Shown here in pieces: positions 24,662-33,752 of a stretch of DNA of 64,000 nt. A program made the translations under genes and the position numbers. Below the pieces are notes generated by a model. The model had not been told where the DNA came from. It did not search any database and saw only the letters and a program-made list of their open reading frames with translations. This DNA is from Pseudisothecium myosuroides (taxonomy: Eukaryota; Streptophyta; Bryopsida; Hypnales; Lembophyllaceae). The DNA is taken from assembly GCA_951799445.1 (NCBI GenBank), contig OX637292.1:16371296-16435295 (forward strand), given 5' to 3'. Within the stretch, counting starts at the first letter, position 1; the number at the start of each line of letters is the position of its first letter.

Positions 24662-25591
24662 ATGTGTCGGCTGCTAGCCGATATCCCTTATTATAAATTG
24701 TACACTTCTATTATTTTCATCATCTTGCCTGATCATGATGTGGGACCTGCAAAGTTGTGCCTAACCAAGTCAGGACGTAGTACTGGTAGCGGGGACAGTT
24801 CGCCATCGGGGGCTGACGAGGACGATGGTGTCGCTCAGCCACTGGGAAAGGAAGATGGTGCTTTGCCCCATTCAGGGCACCAGGTAGCGCCTCAAAAATA
24901 TTTCCTAATACTGGACATCAATGGGACGGTCTTGTACTTTGAGCCTCTTCTAATGAAAAACAACAAGGTTATTCGGAGGGGTTGCACGCGAAATAGACCG
25001 GGTCTGGAAGCCTTCTTGAAATTCTGTCTTGCGCAGGGATTTGAGATTGTTTTTTGGTCCAGTGTCACTGAGAAAAATCTAGAGACCCGCTTCAAAAGCA
25101 TCTAGGAACTTGTTCCTAAGCTCAAAAACTGTCGTCGATTTTCACAAACCATGTGTGACACAAGCGCTTATATTGACCCCAAAAACCCCAGTCAACAGTG
25201 GTTCCTGAAGCATTTATCACGGTTGCTTACGTCTCCAAAAGGCTTGCTTGGTACACATGCAACTCTAGATAATTGCCTTCTTGTTGATGATTCGCCCTAC
25301 AAGAATATTTTGAATGACCCCTATTCTGCATTTCACCCTCCTACCTGTACAAAGTATTCGGAGCAGAAGGTGAGTCCTGGCAAGACATATCTGGAGAAGG
25401 TCATGATTCCGTTCCTTGAAGGATTGCTGGTATCTGGGCTCTCAGTTCCAGAGTATTGTAAGTCAAAAAAAGAACTTGGTAGCCCTCGTTGCTTTCCGGG
25501 TTCTATTGAGTACAATAAGTATATTGAGCTTACTCCCGAATCTCGAGCCGGATTTGAGGATCCAGACATTGAGATGGAGATAGGGGAGTAG
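24662..25591 (+). pseudogene. FCP1/SCP-type (NLI-interacting factor-like) phosphatase-like gene, one internal stop
   Basis: The frame encodes a HAD-fold FCP1 homology domain. The nucleophile segment is YFLILDINGTVLYFE, followed by RRGCTRNRPGLEAFLKFC, FEIVFWSSVTEKNLE, and after the break NCLLVDDSPYKN, the motif IV acidic pair. Family enzymes remove phosphate from serine residues, for example on the RNA polymerase II tail, using DxDx(T/V). Here the second Asp is Asn (DINGT), a form also seen in plant relatives with LDxNG, so catalysis is doubtful. A TAG at 25103 interrupts an otherwise continuous frame (FKSI then ELVPKL). The start is uncertain: the only ATG in frame (24662) lies inside a palindrome copy, and an upstream exon may exist. 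It follows the ParB-like gene in the same direction. Confidence 0.7.
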
Positions 25592-25832
25592 GATCTCCTG
25601 AACTAAATATCCTCTTACAAGAGGAAACTTAGCGTGTTGGCCGCCAGCCGATACACTTTTTTCGAAATTTTGTCTTGTAATTAGCTACAGTACATATATT
25701 GTAATTAGCTGATGGAGATAGAGGAATGGAATCTCGCAAAGTAAACATCCTCTGAACAGAAGACGCTTAGCATGTCGGCCGCTAGCCGATACATTTATTT
25801 AGAATTTTCATTGTACATGTCTTGTAATGAGC
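25573..25832 (+). repeat. Duplicated ~117-bp block at the 3' end of the first FCP1-like gene
   Basis: 25573-25687 and 25714-25832 align along their length: GAGATAGGGGAGTAGGATCT against GAGATAGAGGAATGGAATCT, then matching palindrome and TCTTGTAATTAGCT/TCTTGTAATGAGCT. The block spans the final codons, the stop and the 3' flank. Substitutions show that it is an old duplication. Confidence 0.7.
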
Positions 25833-26162
25833 TAGTACTCACGGATTTTGGACCCCTACTTACTGGATAATTGTATAAATTTGGGGGCTTTATTTTTGGT
25901 ACACGAAGTATTGTAGATTCAATCCACTGATTGTCTTTTTCAATGATGTATGTTTTGGCCTTTCTTTGAGATGTACTCAATAATATGCATTTGCATCTAT
26001 CCTTGAATGTCATTTACATCTTAATTTCATAGAATGAAAAATATTTTTGTTGCTAGTTTGCCATAGCATTTCACTTGTCGGCCGCCGGTCGATACCAGTA
26101 TCAGCGTTTTAATTCGTTCTAATGTATCTCTTATTTGGAGGGCTTTGCGATTTGTTGTTCAG

Positions 26163-26810
26163 GGATCCACCAGCGGTCCAGGACATCCCGTCAAGAAATG
26201 TGTGGTTCTTTGTGTTACGGGATTGCTTTGTTATGTCGACCTACATATCTCTACGGATCGATGGAATCCGCATCGAAACATTGTGAAGCGTCCCAGGCTT
26301 AAACAGTTGTTTGAGGTGTTGTTGCGTCGATTCCATGTGGGTATATGGTCAAAGATGCCCATGCACGAATTGGGTCCTCTACTATCACACCTACTCCCAG
26401 AGAATATCATTCCCAGGTTGTCATTCATTTTTGGGCGAGAATATTGTCTCGATAAGGAAAAATTTCCTTGGTGCTACAAGGTGCTTTCTACGCTTTTTTC
26501 AAAGCGGCGGTCTAGGGAGGTTTGTGTGGAGGATCAGGTCCTCATGGTCGATGTTAGCCCACTTTCGCTTCGTAGGACCCCAAATCATGCTTGCTACCTT
26601 CCTTCTCCATTTGTCGGAGAACTTAGGCGCACAAATAACAGAAGTGTTATTCCTAACGTGTGTGTTGATATACTTCCGTTCATTGATCCTTTAGCCGACT
26701 GTAACTCTGTTTCAGATTATTTGAAGTCCGCTCAAAGGCCTGGCCAGTTTCATTATGAGGTGGCTCAATCCATTTTCTATGGACGGCCTGATTGGCATGG
26801 CCTTTTCTGA
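26163..26810 (+). CDS. Divergent FCP1-like protein, second tandem copy, catalytic Asp residues lost
   Basis: An acceptor TTGTTGTTCAG precedes the frame at 26163, which runs 215 codons to a TGA. Order of motifs matches an FCP1 domain: KKCVVLCVTGLLCYVDL at the nucleophile position, RRFHVGIWSKMPMHELG, and DQVLMVDVSPLSLRR at motif IV. Both aspartates of DxDx(T/V) are missing (CVTG), so phosphatase activity is not expected; it may be a binding-only relative. The first exon or start is not found. It shares direction and spacing with the upstream FCP1-like gene, and similarity of layout suggests an ancient tandem duplication. No internal stop is seen, unlike its neighbours. Confidence 0.6.
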   Translation, partial: GSTSGPGHPVKKCVVLCVTGLLCYVDLHISTDRWNPHRNIVKRPRLKQLFEVLLRRFHVGIWSKMPMHELGPLLSHLLPENIIPRLSFIFGREYCLDKEKFPWCYKVLSTLFSKRRSREVCVEDQVLMVDVSPLSLRRTPNHACYLPSPFVGELRRTNNRSVIPNVCVDILPFIDPLADCNSVSDYLKSAQRPGQFHYEVAQSIFYGRPDWHGLF

Positions 26811-27192
26811 TCCGTAGTTCTTTGGAAATGTATCGGCTACCATTCGACACGCAGGCTGCCACTCTGAAGTTTGCTGATACTGAATCTGTAACTCAGTAGT
26901 TATTTAGTTCAGAATCTGTAATTTTGTAGTTTGATAGATTAGATCTGTAGTTCCGTAGTTTGGTAGTGAAGATCCGTACTTGTGTAGTTTGGTAATTAGT
27001 GCTGTAGCAATTTTTTTCGGCTAACAACCGACATATCTCCATCGGCTTATGCCTTATCTTTAATGAAATGCACAAGCTTGCGTTACTTTGTATCATCCAT
27101 ATATTCGTCTTTCTCCTCCACGAGTTTATATTATTCTTAACTGAAAAATGTGATGTCGGCCACTAGCCTATTTTAATTTTGGACTGGAAAAT

Positions 27193-27214
27193 AGTTCATA
27201 ATTTGTTAAATTGG
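27193..27214 (-). repeat. Right terminal inverted repeat of the large element
   Basis: AGTTCATAATTTGTTAAATT followed by GG; its reverse complement begins CCAATTTAACAAATTATG. The preceding ~20 bp (TTTTGGACTGGAAAATAG) also match the solo end at 57.9 kb. Confidence 0.65.
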
Positions 27215-27230
27215 GTTTGGTTGCTATTAT

Positions 27231-27471
27231 GTGAGCATAGGAGTGTGAGCATAGGAGTGTGAGCCCATGAGCCTAGAATACTACACACCTATGTTATAGG
27301 TGTATATACTATAGAAACTGTCTATGATTATATGATATATATTACAAATACCCATATTATAGGTGTTTATGATACATACACTTTCTAGAGTGTGTGGTAT
27401 CTATATTATAGGTACCTATATTGTAGGCTCAATGCTCACAAGCTCGCATTCTTAGGCTCACATACTAGCAC
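27231..27471. mobile_element. Miniature inverted-repeat element abutting the large element
   Basis: The left end GTGAGCATAGGAGTGTGAGC and the inverted right end GTGAGCCTAAGAATGCGAGC agree at 16 of 20 positions. The left end also holds a 15-bp tandem copy. It starts 16 bp past the right end of the large element. Confidence 0.6.
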
Positions 27472-28047
27472 CGTTGTCGTGTAAATAAATATTATAATAC
27501 ACAATAGATCGAGTGACATAAACCTACATCAAATATGAAAGCAAAATCTAATTAAGAACACATAAAAACAACACTCTCAAGCGAGCTATCTCTCACTTCA
27601 CAAAGGAAGAATTCCAATGTGCAAAAGCAAGAGAAATAGAAGCTTTACTCAAAGGCAAACACCAGAGCCAAGCAAACTCCAACAACAAATTTCCTTTCTC
27701 TCTCAAAAGATCTGCAAGACTCAAGTTGGCAAATAATGTAAAGTCAAGGGAGCCTCAAAGCCTGTCCTCCAAACACTAGTTGACAAGAATAAAGAAATTA
27801 ATTTCTACATGAACAAAGAGTAAAATTTTACATGGGAATCTTAAATGATTGAGGAATCCTTGGTGACAAGTACAAAGTAAAGGGAACCTTTCCAATTAAT
27901 ACCTAAAATTCTAGGTAGCCCTAAACCAAGTACCACCAATGTGAAGTCTTGAATAGCCTATGGTTCCCAAACAAGACTAAACTACAAAAACTAATGTAAT
28001 TTAGCAAACTACATCAATCTGAGGTGATGTTGCACTTGATGCCATGT
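27472..28047. other. Intergenic DNA, nothing recognised
   Basis: AT-rich sequence without a coding frame, repeat boundary or RNA gene that I can support. Confidence 0.4.
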
Positions 28048-28905
28048 CATGTGACATTTTCTATTGCAAAGAGCAAAAAACTTTACAAATTGCTTCTTTG
28101 TACATTTAATTCTAATATCTTGCACAAGACTAGTATAAGAATGTGTAGAAGAAATTTTAAAAACTTTCACCACACATATTGCATTTATAAAGCAAAAAAA
28201 ACATTTTTTTGAGCACCTTGTATGACTAGATTATTTGACTTTAAATCTTTTTAACTTTAAAAAAAATTGTATTACAAATTTTGAATCTAAAATTTTTATG
28301 TTGAAGTTTTGAGTTGAAAGTCTAGGATAAAAGAGTTCAAAAAAGTGAATGTGATTTTCATTCTTTAAAAAATTGTTAAGTAGAAGTATGTATGAGATTG
28401 AAGGAAAAATTAAATTGTCAATAGCTTTGAATGGAATTGTAATACACTAATTCCAACAATGAGATTTTTCTAGCAAGCATATTCAACCTAGTGGAATCTA
28501 TTTATTTTTTATTGTGAAAATTGAATTAAAAAACAAACCCAATACATTACTGATTTTCTCAAGAAGTTTCTATGATAGGCCGCAAAACAAGAAGCTCCGT
28601 AACTTTCACATCACTAATCCAAATGGAATGATCCAAAGCTTTCCATGTAGACAGAAATATAATCTAGGAGTGAAAAAAAATTCAAAATTAATTTCAAGTT
28701 TGTATGGATTTGTTTGGTTGCACAATTTCTCCTATTTTGAACTTATTGTAGCATAACATTTGTTCACAAGCACTGATTGAAATTAAAATTATATTCCTTG
28801 AAAGCTTATGGATTTTTTATCTTAAGAGTTTTATAAAGTCATATCAAAAATTGAGGCTACATGAGCCTACCTAGAATCCATTTTGTCCCTGTAAGGATTA
28901 ATGGA
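28048..28905 (+). mobile_element. Degenerate TTAACCCCTAAAGG family copy (copy C)
   Basis: Interior blocks match the family in order (for example TTGTTAAGTAGAAGTATG, CTTTCCATGTAGACAGAAAT, GAGCCTACCTAGAATCC). The terminal repeats are eroded, ending at GTCCCTGTAAGGATTAATGG. Confidence 0.5.
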
Positions 28906-29090
28906 ATATTTGGCATAAAAATTCAACCTTCATAACTACTAGGTACAATATTTGGCTTACCCTATTTTGAGTCTAAATTCAATTTTCATATCATCTTCAA
29001 TGAAATTCTTACCAATCATGTGACACTTGTTGATAATAATTAATAATTAATTTATATTGAAACCAACCAAGCATAGAACACTAGTAGGAA

Positions 29091-29375
29091 AAGGGGGACT
29101 TTAAACCCGTTCCATGAAGTGCAACTAGCAAGGTGGGATTTACCCATGGGGAAAACGCAAGAATTTTTTATTTGTTACAATTTTAATTTTTTTCAAATTT
29201 TGAATTCATATTTGCAATCAAAGTGCCCAAATTAGCTAGGAGAGGCAAACAACATACCCTAGACATGGCTCAAAATAGGGAGCTCTTTTTTACTTTTACC
29301 CACCACCACCACCAAAAGAAAAAAGCAAAATTTACCCCGCCGGTCCCACTTCGTGAGACGAATTTAACGTCCCGT
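29091..29375. mobile_element. Degenerate relative of the 56283 MITE
   Basis: The block AGCTAGGAGAGGCAAACAAC and the following ~60 bp match, in reverse, the interior of the element at 56283-56511. The ends (GGACTTTAAACCCGTTCCAT... and its loose inverse at 29345-29375) form only an imperfect inverted repeat. Confidence 0.5.
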
Positions 29376-29547
29376 GTAGGAAAACTGAAGGAATGTTTAG
29401 CATTGAGTCTCATCTCCCCAACAGGAGGACACGCAATAATGCAATGGCTTTTCCACCTTTATCCACCTAATGATTCCTTAAAAGACTCCTTTTAACATTC
29501 AGGGTAACATTCTTCTTCTTCTTTTTGTCTCCCCAAACCCAAAAAGT

Positions 29548-29590
29548 TTTTTATTTTTTTTATTTTTTTATTTTGACACAAATGAAACGA
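29548..29590 (-). repeat. Poly(A)-tailed retroposon 3' end
   Basis: A T-rich run followed by TTTTGACACAAATGAAACGA. Read on the minus strand it is TCGTTTCATTTGTGTCAAAA, the same terminal motif as at 45.6, 52.1 and 57.3 kb, which suggests truncated LINE- or SINE-type insertions. Confidence 0.4.
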
Positions 29591-30320
29591 AACCCAAAAA
29601 GTTTAGAAAGACTAATGAGTGAGAGTGAGCCCTAGAATCAAGCAAAACAAACTCAAAATACAAAAAAAGTAGAAAGTAAACAAGAAATAGTGTGGGCGGA
29701 CTCAGGATCAAAGCAGAGCACCTGCTTTCAATCATACAACTTCTACAAAGCCGATGAAGGCAAAGTTGATTGAGGTGCAGAATAAAAAGCGGATTTAGCG
29801 GTCCAAAGCTTGTCCCTGGCCAGGAAAACTGGAGATGAATTTTTTCTGGAAAATGTACAGTAAAATCATAAAGGATGTCAAGTACTGGGACTATATATAA
29901 TTACATATACCATCATACCCCATCATCGTATGTAGTGTTCAGCTGCAGATACATATACAAAGTTGACACCATCATTGTAGGGGATTCTTGTAAGATTTTT
30001 AGTGTTGAACTTGGGCATTGCACAAAGATATGTCCTATGCCTTTTCATTTAGGGGAATGCCTGAGGAAGGGATTTCATGGGAAAAAAAGTGTCGACGAAG
30101 AAGGTGGAGCCCGACAAGGAGGCGCTTTTTTTCAGGAAATCTTTAACGATGAGCAACATTGTCCGGTGTAAACCGTAGGGGGGAAATACTCCATTTGAAT
30201 AGAACTTGGATGAACGAAACTTTTTATGATGAAAAATACGTAACGACTGATTACGCTGGAAAAACCATGTCAATACAAGTTTTGTGAAACATATTTATAT
30301 CTGTATCTATGTAATATAAT

Positions 30321-30346
30321 ATTATATATATATATATATATATATT
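30321..30346. repeat. TA microsatellite
   Basis: About thirteen TA units followed by degenerate CATATGTAT-type repeats to ~30415. Confidence 0.85.
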
Positions 30347-31510
30347 CCATATGTATCCATATATCGTATATCATATTCATATGTATACCATATATCGTAT
30401 ATTGTATTCATATGGGACACAGGAACATGGGGGCTGCAAGTAATTTTGGGAAGATAGTCGGTGTTCAGCTGCCTGAGATGAGATCTTATTGATAACTTAA
30501 ATGGTACTGTAGTGGTGCTTGACCATTTCTTCATTCACCCTGAAGTCCTGAACCATAAGTGGCCTTGAAGATAGAACGTGTGGCCATGTGAAGTACCGTA
30601 GTATAATGAGAACTGTTCTTTATTGTGCACCCTAGTTTGTGTAATTATTTTGCAACTGTTAAAATTGTTTTTAAGCAACCCTACTTTTTTGTGACTTGAT
30701 GAACGACACTACTATAATATGATACCAGTATTCTAGGTTTTAAAACACAAGAATTACATACCTTAGTGTTGATTATGGAGTTCTTGTAGGATTTGGTGTA
30801 GCCTTCACTAAATACACATAAAGTAATTGCATTACTCTACATAATTGAGTTTGAATAAGCAATTGTAAATTAATTAATCTTCTACCAGATCTTGTTGAAA
30901 CTCAAAACTGTACTTTTGCTCACTTCTTATTCATTTTTTGAACTCTATGTATGTAAATGATGAATTTTCAAGGTGCTGAAAACATGTGAACCCCAAAACA
31001 ATCCTAGACCTTCATGATTAGGAGGTAATACATTTTAAGCATGAATCTATAAGGGTCATTTTTAGAATGAATTCCCAATTAAATGCAATTACTTTAGATA
31101 GAATCAAGAACCAAACAATTAAAGGTCTATTCTTTTGTCTATTCAATTTACTTTAACCTTCCATATGGTGACAAGGACAATTAATTTTCAGTAGCTCTGC
31201 TTCACTACTTATGTTAGTTCAATTATTGACCTCCACAGTGGTAACACTAACCACACTAATTATAACATCATCCAAATGTGTGAAGCACTCTAACATGAAA
31301 ATTTGTAGTATTTTAAATAAAATCAAGATAAATTTGTCATCATTGTTTTCATGCTATCACAAATGATATGATTATCATCTAACTTTAATCCAAATTTTGC
31401 CAAAATTATATCCAAATGTTCGTACTAACTAACTCGACCATATCTATCCAAAATTCTTCCAATTAATTGGTGTTTGGTCTAGCATTATCCAAGTTCTAGC
31501 ACTAATTGGT

Positions 31511-32439
31511 TTAACCCTTAAAGGCCCAAGACATTTTCTGGCTCCGAAACCACTGAAAACTGCCATTTCTGTTGCGATCACTCCCTAAACCAAAAAGAAC
31601 TTTTTTTTTAGAATCTAACCGTAGGATCTTGTACTTCACTTGTCTCAAATCATGTGGTAAAAATTTCATGAAGTTTGGCCGTATGGATTGGAAGATATTA
31701 TTGTTTGAAGTTGGAAAAAGAAGTTTTTTTGAACTCTGGATTGCAATTTCAGATGACTTTGATGGCCACTTGTGGAATCTTTTTGCACTACACACCATAA
31801 AGTTAAATTTTTTTATGTTGAAAATTTGAGTTGAGAATTGGGGAAAAAAATTTCAGAATGTCAAAACTTGATTTTCATATATAAAAAAATTGTTAAGTAG
31901 AAATAGGTCCAAAATTGAACAAAACACTAAATCTTCAATAGCTCTTAGATGGAATTAAAAAACCGTAATCCCAACGGTGGGATTGTTCTTGTAAACAAAC
32001 TTAACCTTTTCAAAAAAAAAATTGAAAAATTTCGAAAATTGCATTCAAAAATGAATTTTATAAGTTGTTTTTTGAAGAAGACGCTTAGATTGCCCGAAAA
32101 ACAAGATTGTCCATAACTTTCTCATTCTGAGTCCAATTAGAATGAATCAAAGCTTCAAATATAGACAAAAACATGATCTTTGAGAAAAAAAATTAAAAAA
32201 AATAAAAAATTCAATTCTTTAAAGTTTTTTTTTTCTGCCCGGCAAACTGCTTTTTTGACTTCGGGCGGCATAACTTTTTTTCCCGGGCACCGATTGAAAA
32301 AAAAATTATATTTTTGGAAAGCTAATGTGATTTCCTATCTTGAAAAAAGTTTCAAAAATCAGGTCAAAATTTCAGGTCGCACGAGCCTGCCCGAAATCCC
32401 ACGTGTCCCCCAAGGGGACTTTGGGCCTTTAGGGGTTAA
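31511..32439 (+). mobile_element. TTAA-CCCCTAAAGG family element, full length (copy D)
   Basis: Bounded by TTAACCCTTAAAGGCCC and GGGCCTTTAGGGGTTAA, 929 bp. It is nearly collinear with 63066-63991 and slightly less like 1286-2214. No protein is encoded. Confidence 0.8.
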
Positions 32440-32670
32440 ATTGAGTACTTCTCAACTCTCTTAGTCATATAGATTTTCACTGTATAATGCATTAAGTCAT
32501 AACCAGGTCCCACAAGCAACTTCTATTGATCTTGAACATAAGAACTGAATAGTCACAATCTCACAAGCAACAAATACAGTCATTTTTCTGAATTTCATCT
32601 CAGCTTGTTGGATACAGCAATGTCCTTGCACAATCACATGTGACCAATTGCTTGGTCTTGCTCAATCCTG

Positions 32671-33316
32671 TTAACCCCTAAATGCCCAAGGCCTGTTTTG
32701 AGTGACTTGGAATTTGCTCTAAATTGAACAAAATGCCAACATTTTGAAAAGTTGTATCAATTTTTTTTAAATTGTAACCATACCAATTCAAACTAGACAT
32801 GTTAGAGATCTCATAGGAAAAGAAAACACAACAATATCACTTATAGAATGAAAGATTATAATATTTGACCAAGAGGGTGTTAAAACTGCAAAAAACTTTC
32901 AACCCTCTTTTCACAAGTTGAATCTAAAAAAATGGTGACCAAAAAAATATGAGGTTAAAGAGCCTAACATGTTTAACCCCAATCAATTTATGGCTTCTTA
33001 AAATCTACTCTATAATTTTTTTAAATGAATTTTGAATGTGATTTTTGATCCAAGATCTAGTGTATTTGAGGCTCATTTCCAAGAGCTCTCAACACTACGG
33101 GAAGTCAAGATTGCAATGGGTACCCTTGCACAAAATCTTCAATAGAAAAATCACTATTGATTATTTTCAAGATCGGATTTTTGATGCTAAAACTAGACTT
33201 CACAAAGAACTTTTCAAAAATATTAAACTACTAAAAATAGCAACTTGGTTGAGTTTTGTTTGACTGCAAAGTTTTGCAAACACCAGATTTTGGTGCCTCG
33301 GGCATTTAGGGGTTAA
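32671..33316. mobile_element. Shorter TTAACCCCTAAATGCCC-bounded element (646 bp)
   Basis: The left end TTAACCCCTAAATGCCC and the right end GGGCATTTAGGGGTTAA are perfect inverted repeats of 17 bp. The interior differs from the 929-bp family, so this is a second family sharing the same termini, presumably mobilised by the same enzyme. Confidence 0.75.
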
Positions 33317-33752
33317 ATTCCTGGTGCGCACCATGACCGCCGTCCTCAAAAATATACAAGTAGCAAGTAGCAGATTGGTATATTCGTTCTACTCAAACTT
33401 GCATAACCTCCACTTGACTGCACACTGTTTTATAGGACACCTCATTATGGGATTATTTGTTTCCCCTGGCCAGACCGAGGAGCACATATTCTACATGATT
33501 TCAGGCACTAAGTAAGCACTTTGTAAGGAACATTGAAATAGCAAGTTGCAGACAGCACACATCATGACAATGGTTACACACCAGAGAAATTCATTACATC
33601 TTTATTGTATACACGGGCTAGGCCGACCATGCATGGCCAGCGCTCGACCGCAAAGTCCAAGGACGCTTTGTAATTGCACTAGAGCAGAAGAGAATTCAGC
33701 TGAATACAGGAATGTCCAGGCCAGGCCAGGTCATCCGAACAAGTATCGGCTG

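Larger units (their letters stand above)
24636..27170. repeat. Scattered single palindromes in spacers of the right half
   Basis: Copies lie at about 24636, 24664, 25638, 25770, 26077, 26830, 27017 and 27153, in the spacers around the two FCP1-like genes up to the right end. They range from near-perfect to half-sites. Confidence 0.75.
11993..27214. mobile_element. Large (~15.2 kb) palindrome-studded DNA element with four protein genes
   Basis: The two edges carry an inverted sequence of ~22 bp (see the end repeats). Copies of a 19-bp palindrome, TATCGGCTGGCAGCCGATA and variants, run from ~12089 to ~27170 and are almost absent outside. Minus-strand coding fills 12.7-17.2 kb (DUF7869-type protein) and plus-strand coding fills 19.1-26.8 kb (ParB/methyltransferase-like protein, two FCP1-like proteins), so the two halves diverge from a central zone. 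A related right end stands alone at 57.8-58.0 kb, which argues for a dispersed family. Target duplications are not resolved. Most genes are interrupted, so this copy is probably inactive. It does not match a named transposon superfamily that I can identify with confidence. Confidence 0.7.
29376..31510. other. Intergenic DNA with a retroposon tail and an AT microsatellite
   Basis: I recognise no gene. The segment holds the poly(A)-type tail at 29548-29590 and the TA run at 30321-30346; both are listed separately. Confidence 0.45.

Noticed and set aside
12740..25105. A reassigned genetic code (TAA/TAG as Gln)
   Set aside because: The two intact host genes end at TAA and TGA in the expected family positions, and the element also carries frameshifts. 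Decay explains the stops more simply.
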